DNA from: Pelagimonas sp017744045
Lineage (GTDB): Bacteria > Pseudomonadota > Alphaproteobacteria > Rhodobacterales > Rhodobacteraceae
NCBI RefSeq assembly: GCF_017744045.1
Contig: NZ_JAGHRD010000020.1
Strand: one strand, 5' to 3'
DNA: 64,000 nt
The notes below the pieces were generated by a model, which saw only the letters and a program-made list of their open reading frames with translations, was not told the origin of the DNA and did no database searches. This document shows positions 36,684 to 45,781 of this stretch, piece after piece (position 1 is the stretch's first letter; the number at the start of each line of letters is the position of its first letter). A program made the translations under genes and the position numbers.

Positions 36684-38396
36684 ATGCGGGTGCTGACCTA
36701 TATCTTGCCAATTCTGGCCACGCTGGCGATTGCCCTTGTGGTGTTTCGCACCGCCTTTGGCTATTTCCAGTCCGAGGAAACCTCAAAGGCGCTGGGGCGC
36801 TTGTCGCTCTATCAAAGCTCGGTCAGTGCCGAATTGAACCGGTTTTCACACCTGCCCTATGTGCTCTCGCAAGACAGCTTTGTACAGGCGACGGCCCTGG
36901 GTGCGGATACCGGGCAGTTGAACCAAAGGTTTGAGGATTTCGCCAGTCAGGCCGGGCTGGGCGCGATTTATTTGATGAGCCTGGACGGGCTGGCCATTGC
37001 GGCGTCCAATTACCGCCTGCCGTCAAGCTTTGTCGGGCAAAGCTATGTGTTCCGGCCCTATTTCCGCTCCGCCGCCAAGGGGGAGCAGGGCCGGTTTTAC
37101 GCCATTGGCACCACCACCGGCCAGCCGGGCTATTTCATTGCCGAGGCGGTGCGCAATCCGGCCGGCAACCCGGTGGGTGTGGTGGCGATCAAGATCGACT
37201 TCTCGGATCTCGAAGACAGTTGGCGCAAATCCGGTGAACAGGTGTTTCTGGCCAATGAGGACGGGGTGGTTTTACTGGCCTCGGATCCTGATTGGCGCTA
37301 CCGCGTGTTGCAGCCTTTGAATGCGGCGCAGCAACAGCGGATCAAGGCCACACGGCAATTCCCCGGCGAAGCGCTCGCGCCGCTGGATTGGCAGCTTTTG
37401 CCGGATAATCGCGCTCAGATTGGCGGGGATCATCGTATTCACCTCAGCCTGCAGGATCTGCCCCATGGCTGGCAGCTGCATTACTTTGTCAGCGATGACC
37501 GGGCGGTGGCGCGCACTTGGCTCGTGACTGGGCTGGTGGTCTTTGCCGCCGGGCTGGCGCTGATTGTCTATCAGATCCAACGCGCCCGCCGGGTGGGCCG
37601 CGCCCTGCGCCGCTCGGAACGCGAAGAGGCGCAATTGCGACAATCCAACGAACGGCTTGCGGTCGAGATCGAGGAACGCCGCAGCGCTGAGCGACGCCTG
37701 AAACGTACACAGGGCGAACTGGAGCGCGCCAGCCGGTTGGCGGCTTTGGGGCAGCTTTCGGCCTCGGTCACCCACGAGCTGGGCCAGCCGATTGCCGCCA
37801 TGCGCAACCATCTGGTGGCGGCCGAAATGGCCGGGCAGGCCCCTGCTGGCTTGCTGACCCGGATCACCGGCATGGTGGACCGGATGGAGGGCATCACCAA
37901 GCAGCTGAAATTCTTTGCCCGCTCCGCCCCCGAAGAGTTTGGCGATGTGAACCTCGTCGCCGTCGTAAAGGCCGCTCTGACCCTGGTGGAACCCAACCGG
38001 GCCGAGATTGGCGCGCAGATCGAAACCGATTTCCCTGATGACCCGGTACTGATCCGCGGCAGCCAGTTGCGGCTGGAACAGGTGCTGACCAACCTGTTGC
38101 GCAACGCGCTGGATGCGGTCGAAGACTGCGATGACCCTTGGGTGCATGTTCAAGTCGGGCAGGATGCCAGCAAAAGCTGGGTCGAGCTGTGCGACAACGG
38201 GCACGGGCTGGGGCAGGCGACCCTGGACGAGCTTCAGGAACCCTTTGTCACCACGCGCGAAAGCGGGCGCGGAATGGGGCTTGGCCTTGCGATTTCTGCC
38301 AGTATCCTGCGCGATCATGGCGGCGTGATGCGCGCCAGCAACCTGCCCGAGGGCGGCGCGGTGTTCCATGTCAGATTTGCGGTGGAGGAAGCATAG
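36684..38396 (+). CDS. dctB: DctB-like sensor histidine kinase
   Basis: A 570-residue membrane kinase. A first helix (about 4-25), a large periplasmic double-PDC/Cache-type sensor (to about 270) and a second helix (WLVTGLVVFAAGLALIVY) are followed by a coiled-coil with RRSEREEAQL. The phosphoacceptor histidine is in VTHELGQP (about 363). The HATPase domain has NLLRNALDA, CDNGHGLG and the G-rich ESGRGMGLGLAIS. ATG 36684 follows GAAAGAG. It precedes the response regulator by 2 bp; together they should sense the substrate of the TRAP operon downstream. Confidence 0.87.
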   Translation: MRVLTYILPILATLAIALVVFRTAFGYFQSEETSKALGRLSLYQSSVSAELNRFSHLPYVLSQDSFVQATALGADTGQLNQRFEDFASQAGLGAIYLMSLDGLAIAASNYRLPSSFVGQSYVFRPYFRSAAKGEQGRFYAIGTTTGQPGYFIAEAVRNPAGNPVGVVAIKIDFSDLEDSWRKSGEQVFLANEDGVVLLASDPDWRYRVLQPLNAAQQQRIKATRQFPGEALAPLDWQLLPDNRAQIGGDHRIHLSLQDLPHGWQLHYFVSDDRAVARTWLVTGLVVFAAGLALIVYQIQRARRVGRALRRSEREEAQLRQSNERLAVEIEERRSAERRLKRTQGELERASRLAALGQLSASVTHELGQPIAAMRNHLVAAEMAGQAPAGLLTRITGMVDRMEGITKQLKFFARSAPEEFGDVNLVAVVKAALTLVEPNRAEIGAQIETDFPDDPVLIRGSQLRLEQVLTNLLRNALDAVEDCDDPWVHVQVGQDASKSWVELCDNGHGLGQATLDELQEPFVTTRESGRGMGLGLAISASILRDHGGVMRASNLPEGGAVFHVRFAVEEA

Positions 38397-38398
38397 GC

Positions 38399-39751
38399 AT
38401 GACGGCACTCAATAACCCGGAACAGCCCATCAAGGTTCTGGTCATCGATGATGACAAATCCATGCGCCAATCGCTGGTCGAGCTGTTGGATGCGGCGGGG
38501 ATGCAGGTAGATGCCTTGCCCCGCGCCAATCAGGCCATTGATCACCTGACCCGCTTTCCCGCCGATGTCATCCTGTCTGATATCCGTATGCCGGGCATGT
38601 CGGGCATGGATCTGCTCGAAAGCATCGACACCGACCAAGCCCCGCCTTTGGTGCTGATTTCCGCCCATGGTGACATCCCGATGGCGGTGCAGGCGATGCA
38701 AAAGGGCGCTTATAGCTTTCTGGAAAAACCCTATGAGCCGCGCCGCCTGCTATCGGTTTTGACCCATGCCGCCGAGCAGGCGCGGATGCGGTCCTCTAAC
38801 GCGCGGTTGCGCGAACGGTTGTTTCAGCTGTCCGGCCTTGATCGCCTGATGGTCGGGCAAAGCGACCCGGTTGTGGCCCTGCGCCGTGATATTCTGGACA
38901 TGGCCGATATTCCTGCCCCGGTGATGGTGATGGGCGAAACCGGCACGGGCAAGGAATTGGCCGTGCGCGCGCTTCACGATCTGGGCCGCGCGCCGGATGC
39001 GCCGTTTCTGGCGCTGAACTGCGCGGCACTGACCCCGACCAGCTTTGAGGCTGAGATGTTTGGCGTGGCGGGCGAGGCCGAAGGTCGCTTGATCGCCGCC
39101 TCGGGCGGGACCTTGTTTCTGGATGAGATCTGTACCTGTCCGCTGGAGGTACAGGCAAAATTACTACGGGTTCTGGAGGATAAGCAGGTGCTGCCCATCG
39201 GGGCCAGCCAGCCGGTGCCGGTGACCTTGCGCATCCTGTCGGCCACCAATGAGGATGTCGATCAGGCGGTGGCCGAGGGGCGCTTGCGTCAAGACCTGCT
39301 GTTTCGCCTGAACACCTTGACCCTGACTCTGCCGCCGCTCAGGGCTCGGCGCAATGATATCAGCCTTTTGGCGATGCATTTTCTCACCGAATTTGCCCGT
39401 ATTTACGAGGTCGACCAGCCTGAATTGTCTCAGGATGATCTGGCCGCCCTGCTGGCCCATGACTGGCCCGGCAATGTGCGCGAATTGCGCAATACCTGCG
39501 AACGCCGGGTGCTGAGCGCGCGGCGCGGCACCGGGTCCATGGCCTCGGCCATTCAAAACGCGCCCGGGCTTGACGATGTTCCCGACACCTTACGCGAGGC
39601 AGTGGCCGCCTTTGAACGCGAGCTGATCGGCAAGGCGATTACCGCCCATGAGGGGCGCATGGATGCCGCAGCGGCCGCGCTTGGCATCGGGCGGCGCACT
39701 TTGAATGAAAAGATCGTCAAACTGGGCCTGGATAAAGAGGCCCTGATTTGA
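38399..39751 (+). CDS. dctD: DctD-like NtrC-family response regulator lacking the GAFTGA loop
   Basis: A 450-residue regulator with a receiver domain (1-125; phosphoacceptor D61 in LSDIRMPGMSG), an AAA+ domain (about 145-380; Walker A GETGTGKE at 179) and a C-terminal Fis-type helix-turn-helix (AAAALGIGRRTLNEKI). The AAA+ domain is odd: between EMFG and AASGGTLFLDEI, where sigma-54 activators have GAFTGA, there is only VAGEAEGRLI, about seven residues shorter. GAFTGA contacts sigma-54, so this protein probably does not activate sigma-54 promoters, as known for Rhodobacter capsulatus NtrC. Confidence 0.88.
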   Translation: MTALNNPEQPIKVLVIDDDKSMRQSLVELLDAAGMQVDALPRANQAIDHLTRFPADVILSDIRMPGMSGMDLLESIDTDQAPPLVLISAHGDIPMAVQAMQKGAYSFLEKPYEPRRLLSVLTHAAEQARMRSSNARLRERLFQLSGLDRLMVGQSDPVVALRRDILDMADIPAPVMVMGETGTGKELAVRALHDLGRAPDAPFLALNCAALTPTSFEAEMFGVAGEAEGRLIAASGGTLFLDEICTCPLEVQAKLLRVLEDKQVLPIGASQPVPVTLRILSATNEDVDQAVAEGRLRQDLLFRLNTLTLTLPPLRARRNDISLLAMHFLTEFARIYEVDQPELSQDDLAALLAHDWPGNVRELRNTCERRVLSARRGTGSMASAIQNAPGLDDVPDTLREAVAAFERELIGKAITAHEGRMDAAAAALGIGRRTLNEKIVKLGLDKEALI

Positions 39752-39777
39752 CCGGCCACATCGCGGATCGCGATTTG

Positions 39778-39791
39778 CGTCAAATTTGACG
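39778..39791. promoter_or_regulatory. Perfect 14-bp palindrome before the chemoreceptor gene
   Basis: CGTCAAATTTGACG, 27 bases after the dctD stop and about 125 bases before the chemoreceptor ATG. It shares the T(T)GACG half-site idea with the palindrome at 21528-21545. It may be an operator for the chemoreceptor; no binding protein is identified. Confidence 0.35.
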
Positions 39792-39917
39792 AAATAACAC
39801 TGTGAAAACAGGCCAATTCCCCGCTTTATAAAAGCGCGATAAAAAAAACATACCAGATCTTAAATCTCAGCGCGCACAAGCTGAAACCGTCTGAAATGAT
39901 GTGAAAAGATCTGCCCA

Positions 39918-41723
39918 ATGTTCACTAAGCTCGTGCTCAAGCTCAAAACCCGAACCAAGGCGTTGCTGATTGCCGCGATCCCCTTGGTTTTGACCATCGG
40001 TGTCGGGTCGGCGACTATCTTTAACCTTGATCGCATGACAGAAAGCACCGGCTGGGTGGAACATACCCAAAAGGTCCTGACCGAAGCTGAGGGCATCGTG
40101 TCTGCGGCGGTGGATATGGAAACCGGGCTTAGGGGCTATTTGCTGGCCGGGCAAGATCAGTTCTTGGAACCCTATAATGCGGGCGAGGCGCGGGTTTATG
40201 ACGCTTTGGAGACGCTGCGAAAAACGGTCAGCGACAACCCACCTCAGGTCGCCCGCCTGCAAGAGGCTGAGCAGGTCTTGCGCGATTGGCAGGCCAATGT
40301 GGCACAGGGAGCCATCACCCTGCGCGGCAATGTCGGCACATCCGCCACGATGGAGGATGTTGTCAAACTGGTCGCCGCCGGGCAGGGCAAAACCTATTTC
40401 GACAAATTCCGGGCCTTACTGGCTGAATTCGCGGGGATCGAGCGCAGCTTGATGGAGCAGCGCCAGGACGAAAACCACCAAATTTCCGATTTCACCCGCA
40501 TGACCGTGATCGTGGTCACGCTGGTCTCACTGCTGATCGGGGGGGCGGTTGCGCTGTTGATTGGTAGCGGGTTGGCACGCGGTGTCAAAAACATCAGCGC
40601 CGCCATGTCACGCCTGGCAGAAGGTGACAATGACATTGAAATCAAGGGTAAGGATCGCGGGGATGAGGTGGGCGATATGGCCCGCGCGCTGGATATCTTC
40701 CGCAGCTCGCTGGCGCGTGTCAAACAAGAGGAACGCGAAAAAGCAGCCGAACAGGCGCAGGAACAGGACGCGGTTGTTCAGGATCTGAGCGACGCCCTGG
40801 CGCGCTTGTCGCAAGGGGATCTGTCCGTGCAGATCACCCGCCGCTTTCCAACCGAATACGAAAAGTTGCGCGGCGATTTCAACATGGCGGTTGAGCGTCT
40901 GGATGACGCAATAGGCCAGGTCGCGGCCTCCTCTGCCAATATCCGGCACGGCGCTGGTGAGATCAATCGCTCCACCCGCGAATTGTCAGCCCGCACCGAA
41001 AGCCAGGCCGCGACACTGGAACAAACCGCCGCAGCCATGGATGAAATGGCCAATTCGGTGACCTCGGCCGCCTCCAGCGTCAAGGATGTGGAAACCCTGA
41101 CCAACGAAACCCGGCAAATGGCGGATGACAACAGCGCCGTTGTGGTCAATGCGGTCAACGCCATGGACGAGATCAAGAAATCTTCGACCGATATTGTGCA
41201 GATCATCAAGGTGATCGATGACATCGCCTTTCAGACCAATCTGTTATCTCTGAATGCCGGGGTTGAGGCCGCGCGCGCTGGTGAGGCTGGCAAAGGCTTT
41301 GCCGTGGTCGCCAATGAGGTGCGCGGGCTGGCCCAGCATTCTGCGGAATCCGCCACCGAGATTCGCAAACTGATTGACCAGACCTCAAGCCATATCGGCG
41401 AGGGGGTGGAACTGGTCAATCAAGCGGGCGAGGCCTTGGGTGAAATCAGCGACCGCATCGCGCAGGTGTCACAACATGTCTCCGAAATTTCCCGCGGCGC
41501 GTCCGAGCAATCTTCGGGTGTGCAAGAGATCAATACCGGGATGGGTCAGCTGGATCAGGTCACCCAACAAAACGCCGCCATGGTCCACCAAGCCAAGAAT
41601 GTCGCCGATTCCCTGACGCAGGATGCGATGCAGATGGATCAGCTGATTGATCAATTCACCCTGACCCAATCCGAACGCGGCCAGGGTCAAGACAGCGCGC
41701 CGCCACAGGCCATGGCAGGCTAG
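39918..41723 (+). CDS. Methyl-accepting chemotaxis protein with CHASE3 sensor
   Basis: A 601-residue chemoreceptor. Helix 1 (about 14-36), a periplasmic CHASE3 domain (about 40-190; AAVDMETGLRGYLLAGQDQF), helix 2 (about 194-217), HAMP (about 217-270) and a cytoplasmic signalling coiled coil. The conserved hairpin tip is DIAFQTNLLSLNAGVEAARA (about 435). No C-terminal NWETF-type pentapeptide for CheR/CheB is present. It lies between the DctB/DctD genes and the TRAP operon, suggesting taxis related to that nutrient (inference). Confidence 0.9.
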   Translation: MFTKLVLKLKTRTKALLIAAIPLVLTIGVGSATIFNLDRMTESTGWVEHTQKVLTEAEGIVSAAVDMETGLRGYLLAGQDQFLEPYNAGEARVYDALETLRKTVSDNPPQVARLQEAEQVLRDWQANVAQGAITLRGNVGTSATMEDVVKLVAAGQGKTYFDKFRALLAEFAGIERSLMEQRQDENHQISDFTRMTVIVVTLVSLLIGGAVALLIGSGLARGVKNISAAMSRLAEGDNDIEIKGKDRGDEVGDMARALDIFRSSLARVKQEEREKAAEQAQEQDAVVQDLSDALARLSQGDLSVQITRRFPTEYEKLRGDFNMAVERLDDAIGQVAASSANIRHGAGEINRSTRELSARTESQAATLEQTAAAMDEMANSVTSAASSVKDVETLTNETRQMADDNSAVVVNAVNAMDEIKKSSTDIVQIIKVIDDIAFQTNLLSLNAGVEAARAGEAGKGFAVVANEVRGLAQHSAESATEIRKLIDQTSSHIGEGVELVNQAGEALGEISDRIAQVSQHVSEISRGASEQSSGVQEINTGMGQLDQVTQQNAAMVHQAKNVADSLTQDAMQMDQLIDQFTLTQSERGQGQDSAPPQAMAG

Positions 41724-41738
41724 ACACCCCCCATTCCT

Positions 41739-41760
41739 GCCCTGCGGAAATCCGCAGGGC
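41739..41760 (+). terminator. Hairpin after the chemoreceptor gene
   Basis: GCCCTGCGG (41739-41747), AAAT loop, CCGCAGGGC (41752-41760): a perfect 9-bp GC-rich stem 16 bases after the stop codon. The T-rich stretch comes only later (TTTTCC about 41780), so termination may be moderate. Confidence 0.6.
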
Positions 41761-41856
41761 AGGGCGATTCATCCTCGCGTTTTCCTTCATAGCCAGACAA
41801 GCTGACATCAGAGATGCTAAGCGCATCATAACCAGCATGACTCGGGAGGAGACACC

Positions 41857-42867
41857 ATGCGCAGCCTTTTCACCCGGACGGCCCTTGCCGCCCTATCCCT
41901 GACATTTGCAACCGAAGCTTTGGCGACCGAATGGAACGTGTCCCTTTGGGGCAAGCGCCGCGCCTTTACCGAGCATGTTGAAAAACTGGCCGAGCTGGTC
42001 AGCGAGAAAACCGGCGGCGAATTCACTCTGAACATTTCTTACGGTGGCCTGTCCAAGAACCGCGAAAACCTGGATGGCATTTCTATCGGTGCCTTCGAAA
42101 TGGCCCAGTTCTGCGCCGGCTATCACCGCGACAAAAACCCGTCGATCACCGTGCTTGAGCTGCCTTTCCTCGGCGTTGCCACGCTTGAGCAGGAAATCGA
42201 ACTGTCCAAAGCCGTCTATGCACACCCGGCCACCGTGGCGGACCTGGCGCGCTGGAACGCGACCTTGCTGATGCCGTCGCCGCTGCCACAATACAACGTG
42301 GCCGGTGTTGGCGATGCCCCCAAATCGCTGGCTGATTTTGACGGCTTGACCATTCGCGCCGTTGGCGGCGTCGGTCAGGCGGTTGAAAAACTGGGCGCCG
42401 TGCCCACCTCTGTGACCTCGTCCGAGGCCCGTCAGGCGCTGGATTCCGGCGTCGTCAAGGCGGTGGCCTTTGCCCCGCATGCGCATCTGAGCTTTGGCAC
42501 GATTGAAAACGCCAAATGGTGGTCGACCAACCTGAACCCCGGCACCGTAAACTGCCCGGTTGTGGTCAACACCGATGCGTTGGATGCGCTGAGTGATGCG
42601 GAACGTGACGCGCTGCTGAGCTCGGTTGATGAGGCGCTGGACCATTATGTCGCCAACTATAACGCCAAAACCATGGATGCCTGGTGGGCCAAGCTGGATG
42701 AGCTCGGCGTCGAGAAAGTCTCGTATTCTGACGAAGATCTCGCCGCCTTCCGCGCAGCAGCAGCAGCCCCCGTGGCCGAGGCCTGGATTGCCGACAATGC
42801 CGCCCGTGGCCTGCCTGCACAAGAACTCTATGATCTTGTGACCGGCATGATCGCCAAAAACATGTGA
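41857..42867 (+). CDS. dctP: TRAP transporter solute-binding protein (DctP family), second system
   Basis: A 336-residue periplasmic protein with a signal peptide (MRSLFTRTALAALSL...EALA) and the DctP fold (YGGLSKNRENLDGISIGAFEMAQF near the N-terminus; GLTIRAVGGVGQAVEKLGA in mid-protein, around the conserved substrate arginine). GGAGGAGACACC precedes the ATG. The neighbouring DctB/DctD pair would suggest C4-dicarboxylates, but the exact ligand cannot be read from sequence. No sigma-54 promoter (TGGC-N8-TTGC) is seen upstream. Confidence 0.86.
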   Translation: MRSLFTRTALAALSLTFATEALATEWNVSLWGKRRAFTEHVEKLAELVSEKTGGEFTLNISYGGLSKNRENLDGISIGAFEMAQFCAGYHRDKNPSITVLELPFLGVATLEQEIELSKAVYAHPATVADLARWNATLLMPSPLPQYNVAGVGDAPKSLADFDGLTIRAVGGVGQAVEKLGAVPTSVTSSEARQALDSGVVKAVAFAPHAHLSFGTIENAKWWSTNLNPGTVNCPVVVNTDALDALSDAERDALLSSVDEALDHYVANYNAKTMDAWWAKLDELGVEKVSYSDEDLAAFRAAAAAPVAEAWIADNAARGLPAQELYDLVTGMIAKNM

Positions 42868-42877
42868 TCTGAAAAAC

Positions 42878-42914
42878 GGACCGCTCTTTGACCAGGTCAG
42901 GGGGCGGTCCTTTT
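42878..42914 (+). terminator. Intercistronic terminator-like hairpin between dctP and dctQ
   Basis: GGACCGC (42878-42884) pairs with GCGGTCC (42904-42910), followed by TTTT. It probably reduces read-through so that binding protein exceeds permease. Comparable to the hairpin in the first TRAP operon. Confidence 0.6.
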
Positions 42915-42936
42915 ATGTCTGGAAAGCAGGTGTGAC

Positions 42937-43569
42937 ATGGCGACATCATCCCTTGTCATGACGGATGACAGTTTGCTCAGCAAACTGGATCAACGTTTTT
43001 TGAAACTCGAACGCATCTTTGCCTTGCTGAGCGGGCTGGCCGTGTTCGGACTAATGATCCTTGCGGTTGTGTCTGTGACCGGGCGCAATGGGTTTAACCA
43101 ACCTTTGCCCGGTTACGTGGATTGGATCGAACAGGCCATGCCGCTGATTGCCTTTATGGGCATCAGTTTTACCCAACGCGATGGCGGCCATATTCGCATG
43201 GATATGCTGGTGGGCGCGCTCAAGGGGCGGATGCTCTATATCGTCGAATTCCTTTCGGTGCTGATCATTCTGGCGGTGATGCTACTGATGGTCTGGGGCA
43301 GCTGGGCGCATTTTGAGCGCAGCTTTGACTTTGCCGCCCCGCTCTGGAGCCGCGACAGCTCGATGGATATTTCCCTGCCGCTTTGGCCTGCGAAATTGCT
43401 GGCACCGGTGGCATTCAGCGTGTTGGTTCTGCGGCTGTTGCTGCAACTTTGGGCCTATGGGCGCGCGATTATCAGCGGGGCGAGCCGACCGGTCGCCGTG
43501 CCCTTGATCGCGGATGCGGCCACCCAAGCCGCCATGGAAGCCGAGCATGTCTCGGGACACGACAAGTAA
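42937..43569 (+). CDS. dctQ: TRAP transporter small permease, DctQ
   Basis: A 210-residue inner-membrane protein with four helices, including FALLSGLAVFGLMILAVVSV and the conserved DWIEQAMPLIAFMGISFTQRDGGHIRMDM pattern read in parts. It forms the integral membrane unit with DctM, 12 bp downstream. Confidence 0.87.
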   Translation: MATSSLVMTDDSLLSKLDQRFLKLERIFALLSGLAVFGLMILAVVSVTGRNGFNQPLPGYVDWIEQAMPLIAFMGISFTQRDGGHIRMDMLVGALKGRMLYIVEFLSVLIILAVMLLMVWGSWAHFERSFDFAAPLWSRDSSMDISLPLWPAKLLAPVAFSVLVLRLLLQLWAYGRAIISGASRPVAVPLIADAATQAAMEAEHVSGHDK

Positions 43570-43581
43570 GGATCTCTGACA

Positions 43582-44982
43582 ATGGAACCGGTTGATATTG
43601 GCCTGATCGTGTCAGGCGGGATGCTGTTGCTTGTGGTGCTGGGCATGCGCGTGGCTTTTGCTGCGGCGGCGGCGGGGATTGTTGGGCTGGTCTGGATTTT
43701 CTGGGCCAAGTTTGGCTACGATCCGGCGCGCTTTGGCAAGGCGGTGACCATCGCCGCCAAGACCGCCGGGCAGGTGCCACATTCCAAGATTTCGTCTCAG
43801 GCGCTGAGCCTGATCCCGACCTTTATTCTGATTGGCTATCTTGCCTATTATGCCGGGCTGACCAAAGCCCTGTTCGAAGCCGCAAAACGCTGGTTTGCCT
43901 GGGTGCCGGGCGGGTTGGCCGTGTCGACAGTCTTTGCCACGGCGGGGTTTGCTGCCGTGTCGGGGGCCTCAGTGGCGACCTCGGCGGTGTTTGCCCGTAT
44001 TGCCATCCCCGAGATGCTGAAAATCGGCTATGACAAACGCTTTGCCGCCGGGGTTGTGGCGGCCGGGGGGACCTTGGCCTCGCTCATCCCGCCAAGCGCG
44101 ATCCTGGTGATTTACGCGATCATCGTTGAGCAGGATGTGGGCAAACTGTTGCTGGCTGGCTTTGTCCCCGGTGCCTTTAGCGCCGTGGTCTATGGCGGGC
44201 TGATCATTGGCATGGCGCTGGTCATTCCCGGCTTTGGGCCCAGCGTGACCGGGTTCACCTGGAAAGAGCGCTTTGTGTCCTTGCCGCCCGCGCTACCGAT
44301 TGTCTTTGTGGTGATCACCATTATCTTTTTCGTCTATAACCCTTTTGGCGGTGACGCCTGGGGCACGCCGACCGAAGGCGGGGCGATCGGGGCCTTTGTG
44401 GTCTTTTTGATGGCGCTTTATCGCGGCATGCGCTGGTCCGAGTTCAAGGATGCGCTGCTGGAAACCGCCAAGCTGAGCGTGATGATCTTTACCATCATCT
44501 GGGGCGTGCTGATCTATGTGCGTTTCCTGGGCTTTGCCCAGTTGCCGGCGGCGTTTTCCGATTGGATCACCGGGCTGGAATACAGCCCGATGCTGATCCT
44601 GATCTGCATTCTGCTCGCCTATGCGGTGCTGGGCATGTTCATGGATGCGATTGGCATGCTGTTGCTGACCCTGCCGGTGGTCTATCCGGCGGTCATGGCG
44701 CTGAATGGCGGCGAAGCCGTGGCGGCGGCAGATAGTGCATTTGGGATGAGCGGGCCGATGTGTGCGATCTGGTTTGGTATTCTGGTGGTGAAGATGGCTG
44801 AGTTCTGTCTGATCACACCGCCGATCGGCTTGAACTGCTTTGTAGTGGCCGGGGTGCGCGATGATCTGAGCGTGCAGGATGTGTTTCGCGGGGTGACGCC
44901 GTTCTTTATCGCGGATGCGGCGACGATTGGCTTGCTGATTGCCTTCCCATGGATCGTGCTTTGGTTGCCATCCCTGGCGTGA
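43582..44982 (+). CDS. dctM: TRAP transporter large permease, DctM
   Basis: A 466-residue polytopic permease with about 12 helices. The family features GGTLASLIPPSAILVIYA (about 155) and GMFMDAIGMLLLTLPV (about 350) are present. It moves the ligand with sodium co-transport. The last gene of the operon; the dispersed repeat follows. Confidence 0.9.
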   Translation: MEPVDIGLIVSGGMLLLVVLGMRVAFAAAAAGIVGLVWIFWAKFGYDPARFGKAVTIAAKTAGQVPHSKISSQALSLIPTFILIGYLAYYAGLTKALFEAAKRWFAWVPGGLAVSTVFATAGFAAVSGASVATSAVFARIAIPEMLKIGYDKRFAAGVVAAGGTLASLIPPSAILVIYAIIVEQDVGKLLLAGFVPGAFSAVVYGGLIIGMALVIPGFGPSVTGFTWKERFVSLPPALPIVFVVITIIFFVYNPFGGDAWGTPTEGGAIGAFVVFLMALYRGMRWSEFKDALLETAKLSVMIFTIIWGVLIYVRFLGFAQLPAAFSDWITGLEYSPMLILICILLAYAVLGMFMDAIGMLLLTLPVVYPAVMALNGGEAVAAADSAFGMSGPMCAIWFGILVVKMAEFCLITPPIGLNCFVVAGVRDDLSVQDVFRGVTPFFIADAATIGLLIAFPWIVLWLPSLA

Positions 44983-45001
44983 TGCGCCTGCGGCGAGCGG
45001 G

Positions 45002-45070
45002 GGAGGGGGCGCTGCCCCCTCTTGGCCCTTGGCCAATTCACCCCTGGGATATTTTTGGCCCAAAGAAGCC
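45002..45070. repeat. Dispersed GC-rich intergenic repeat, copy 2
   Basis: Begins GGAGGGGGCGCTGCCCC and ends GGGATATTTTTGGCCCAAAG plus AAGCC. The ends match copy 1 at 18499-18565 nearly base for base, while the middle differs. Again it lies between convergent genes (DctM and the phosphopantetheinyl transferase) and can fold at the GGGGGCGCTGCCCCC stem. Confidence 0.7.
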
Positions 45071-45781
45071 CTAAGAATCGTGCAAAAAATAGGTTGTTAC
45101 ATGGGTCGGTTTGGTTTCGTAGGAGATTGAGAAGCTGCGGCCCTTGGGCAGGGTTGGGTGCAGGTCTTTGGTCAGTTCCAGGGTCAAGTGATTTGGCATA
45201 ATCGGGGCGCTGACTGTGGCGCTGGCAAAGCCGAAATGGCTTTGGACCACGGGAAACAGCGCCTTGAACAGGGTTTCCTTGGCGGAAAAGACCAGAGTGG
45301 CGGCGATCTCTGCGGGCAGGGGTGTGTTGGCGATATACGCGGCATCCGGGTCGCGCAGGACCATTTTTTGGATCGACTCCAGCGCGTGACCTGTGGAGGG
45401 GAGTTCCACGTCGATGCCTGGGAAACCGGCCTCTTTCGGTACAAGGTAGCAGGCGCAAATGCCCTTGGTATGGCTGATTGATCCGGCCTGATCTGCGGGC
45501 CAGATCGGGGCGCGGCTGGTAGCGCTGGGGATCGGCGCGGTGGAGAGGCCAAGCGCAGTTTGCGCGATCCGGGCCAGGGCGCGCCCGGCGAGGTAATCGG
45601 CAAGGCGTTTGTCCACGGCGCGGGCCAGGGTTTCGGGGCGCGGGATCGCCAGTATCTCAAAGAGATCGGGGTGGAATTTGGATCGCTCAAAGCGGGCCTC
45701 GGCGTGGATACCATCGCCGATTTGGCGCAGGATCGGTGGGCTGAGAAAACCTTGGCTGAGGGCGCTTAGGTCGGGGATCAT
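45071..45781 (-). CDS. 4'-phosphopantetheinyl transferase (EntD/Sfp type)
   Basis: A 236-residue enzyme that attaches phosphopantetheine to carrier-protein domains. The Mg/CoA motifs are GIDVEL (about 121) and FSAKETLFKALFP (about 165), the W/F-(S/C)-x-K-E-x-x-x-K signature. The N-terminal half is EntD-like. No carrier-protein synthase is seen in the window. It overlaps the upstream gene by four bases and is probably cotranscribed with it. Confidence 0.85.
   Translation of the reverse strand: MIPDLSALSQGFLSPPILRQIGDGIHAEARFERSKFHPDLFEILAIPRPETLARAVDKRLADYLAGRALARIAQTALGLSTAPIPSATSRAPIWPADQAGSISHTKGICACYLVPKEAGFPGIDVELPSTGHALESIQKMVLRDPDAAYIANTPLPAEIAATLVFSAKETLFKALFPVVQSHFGFASATVSAPIMPNHLTLELTKDLHPTLPKGRSFSISYETKPTHVTTYFLHDS

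Noticed and set aside
39823..39837. CGCTTTATAAAAGCG hairpin as terminator of dctD
   Set aside because: The stem is short, and an A run rather than a T run follows on the coding strand.
41761..41856. Sigma-54 promoter before the second TRAP operon
   Set aside because: No TGGC-N8-TTGC element could be found, only a GATGC-N5-GCATC inverted repeat at 41813-41827.
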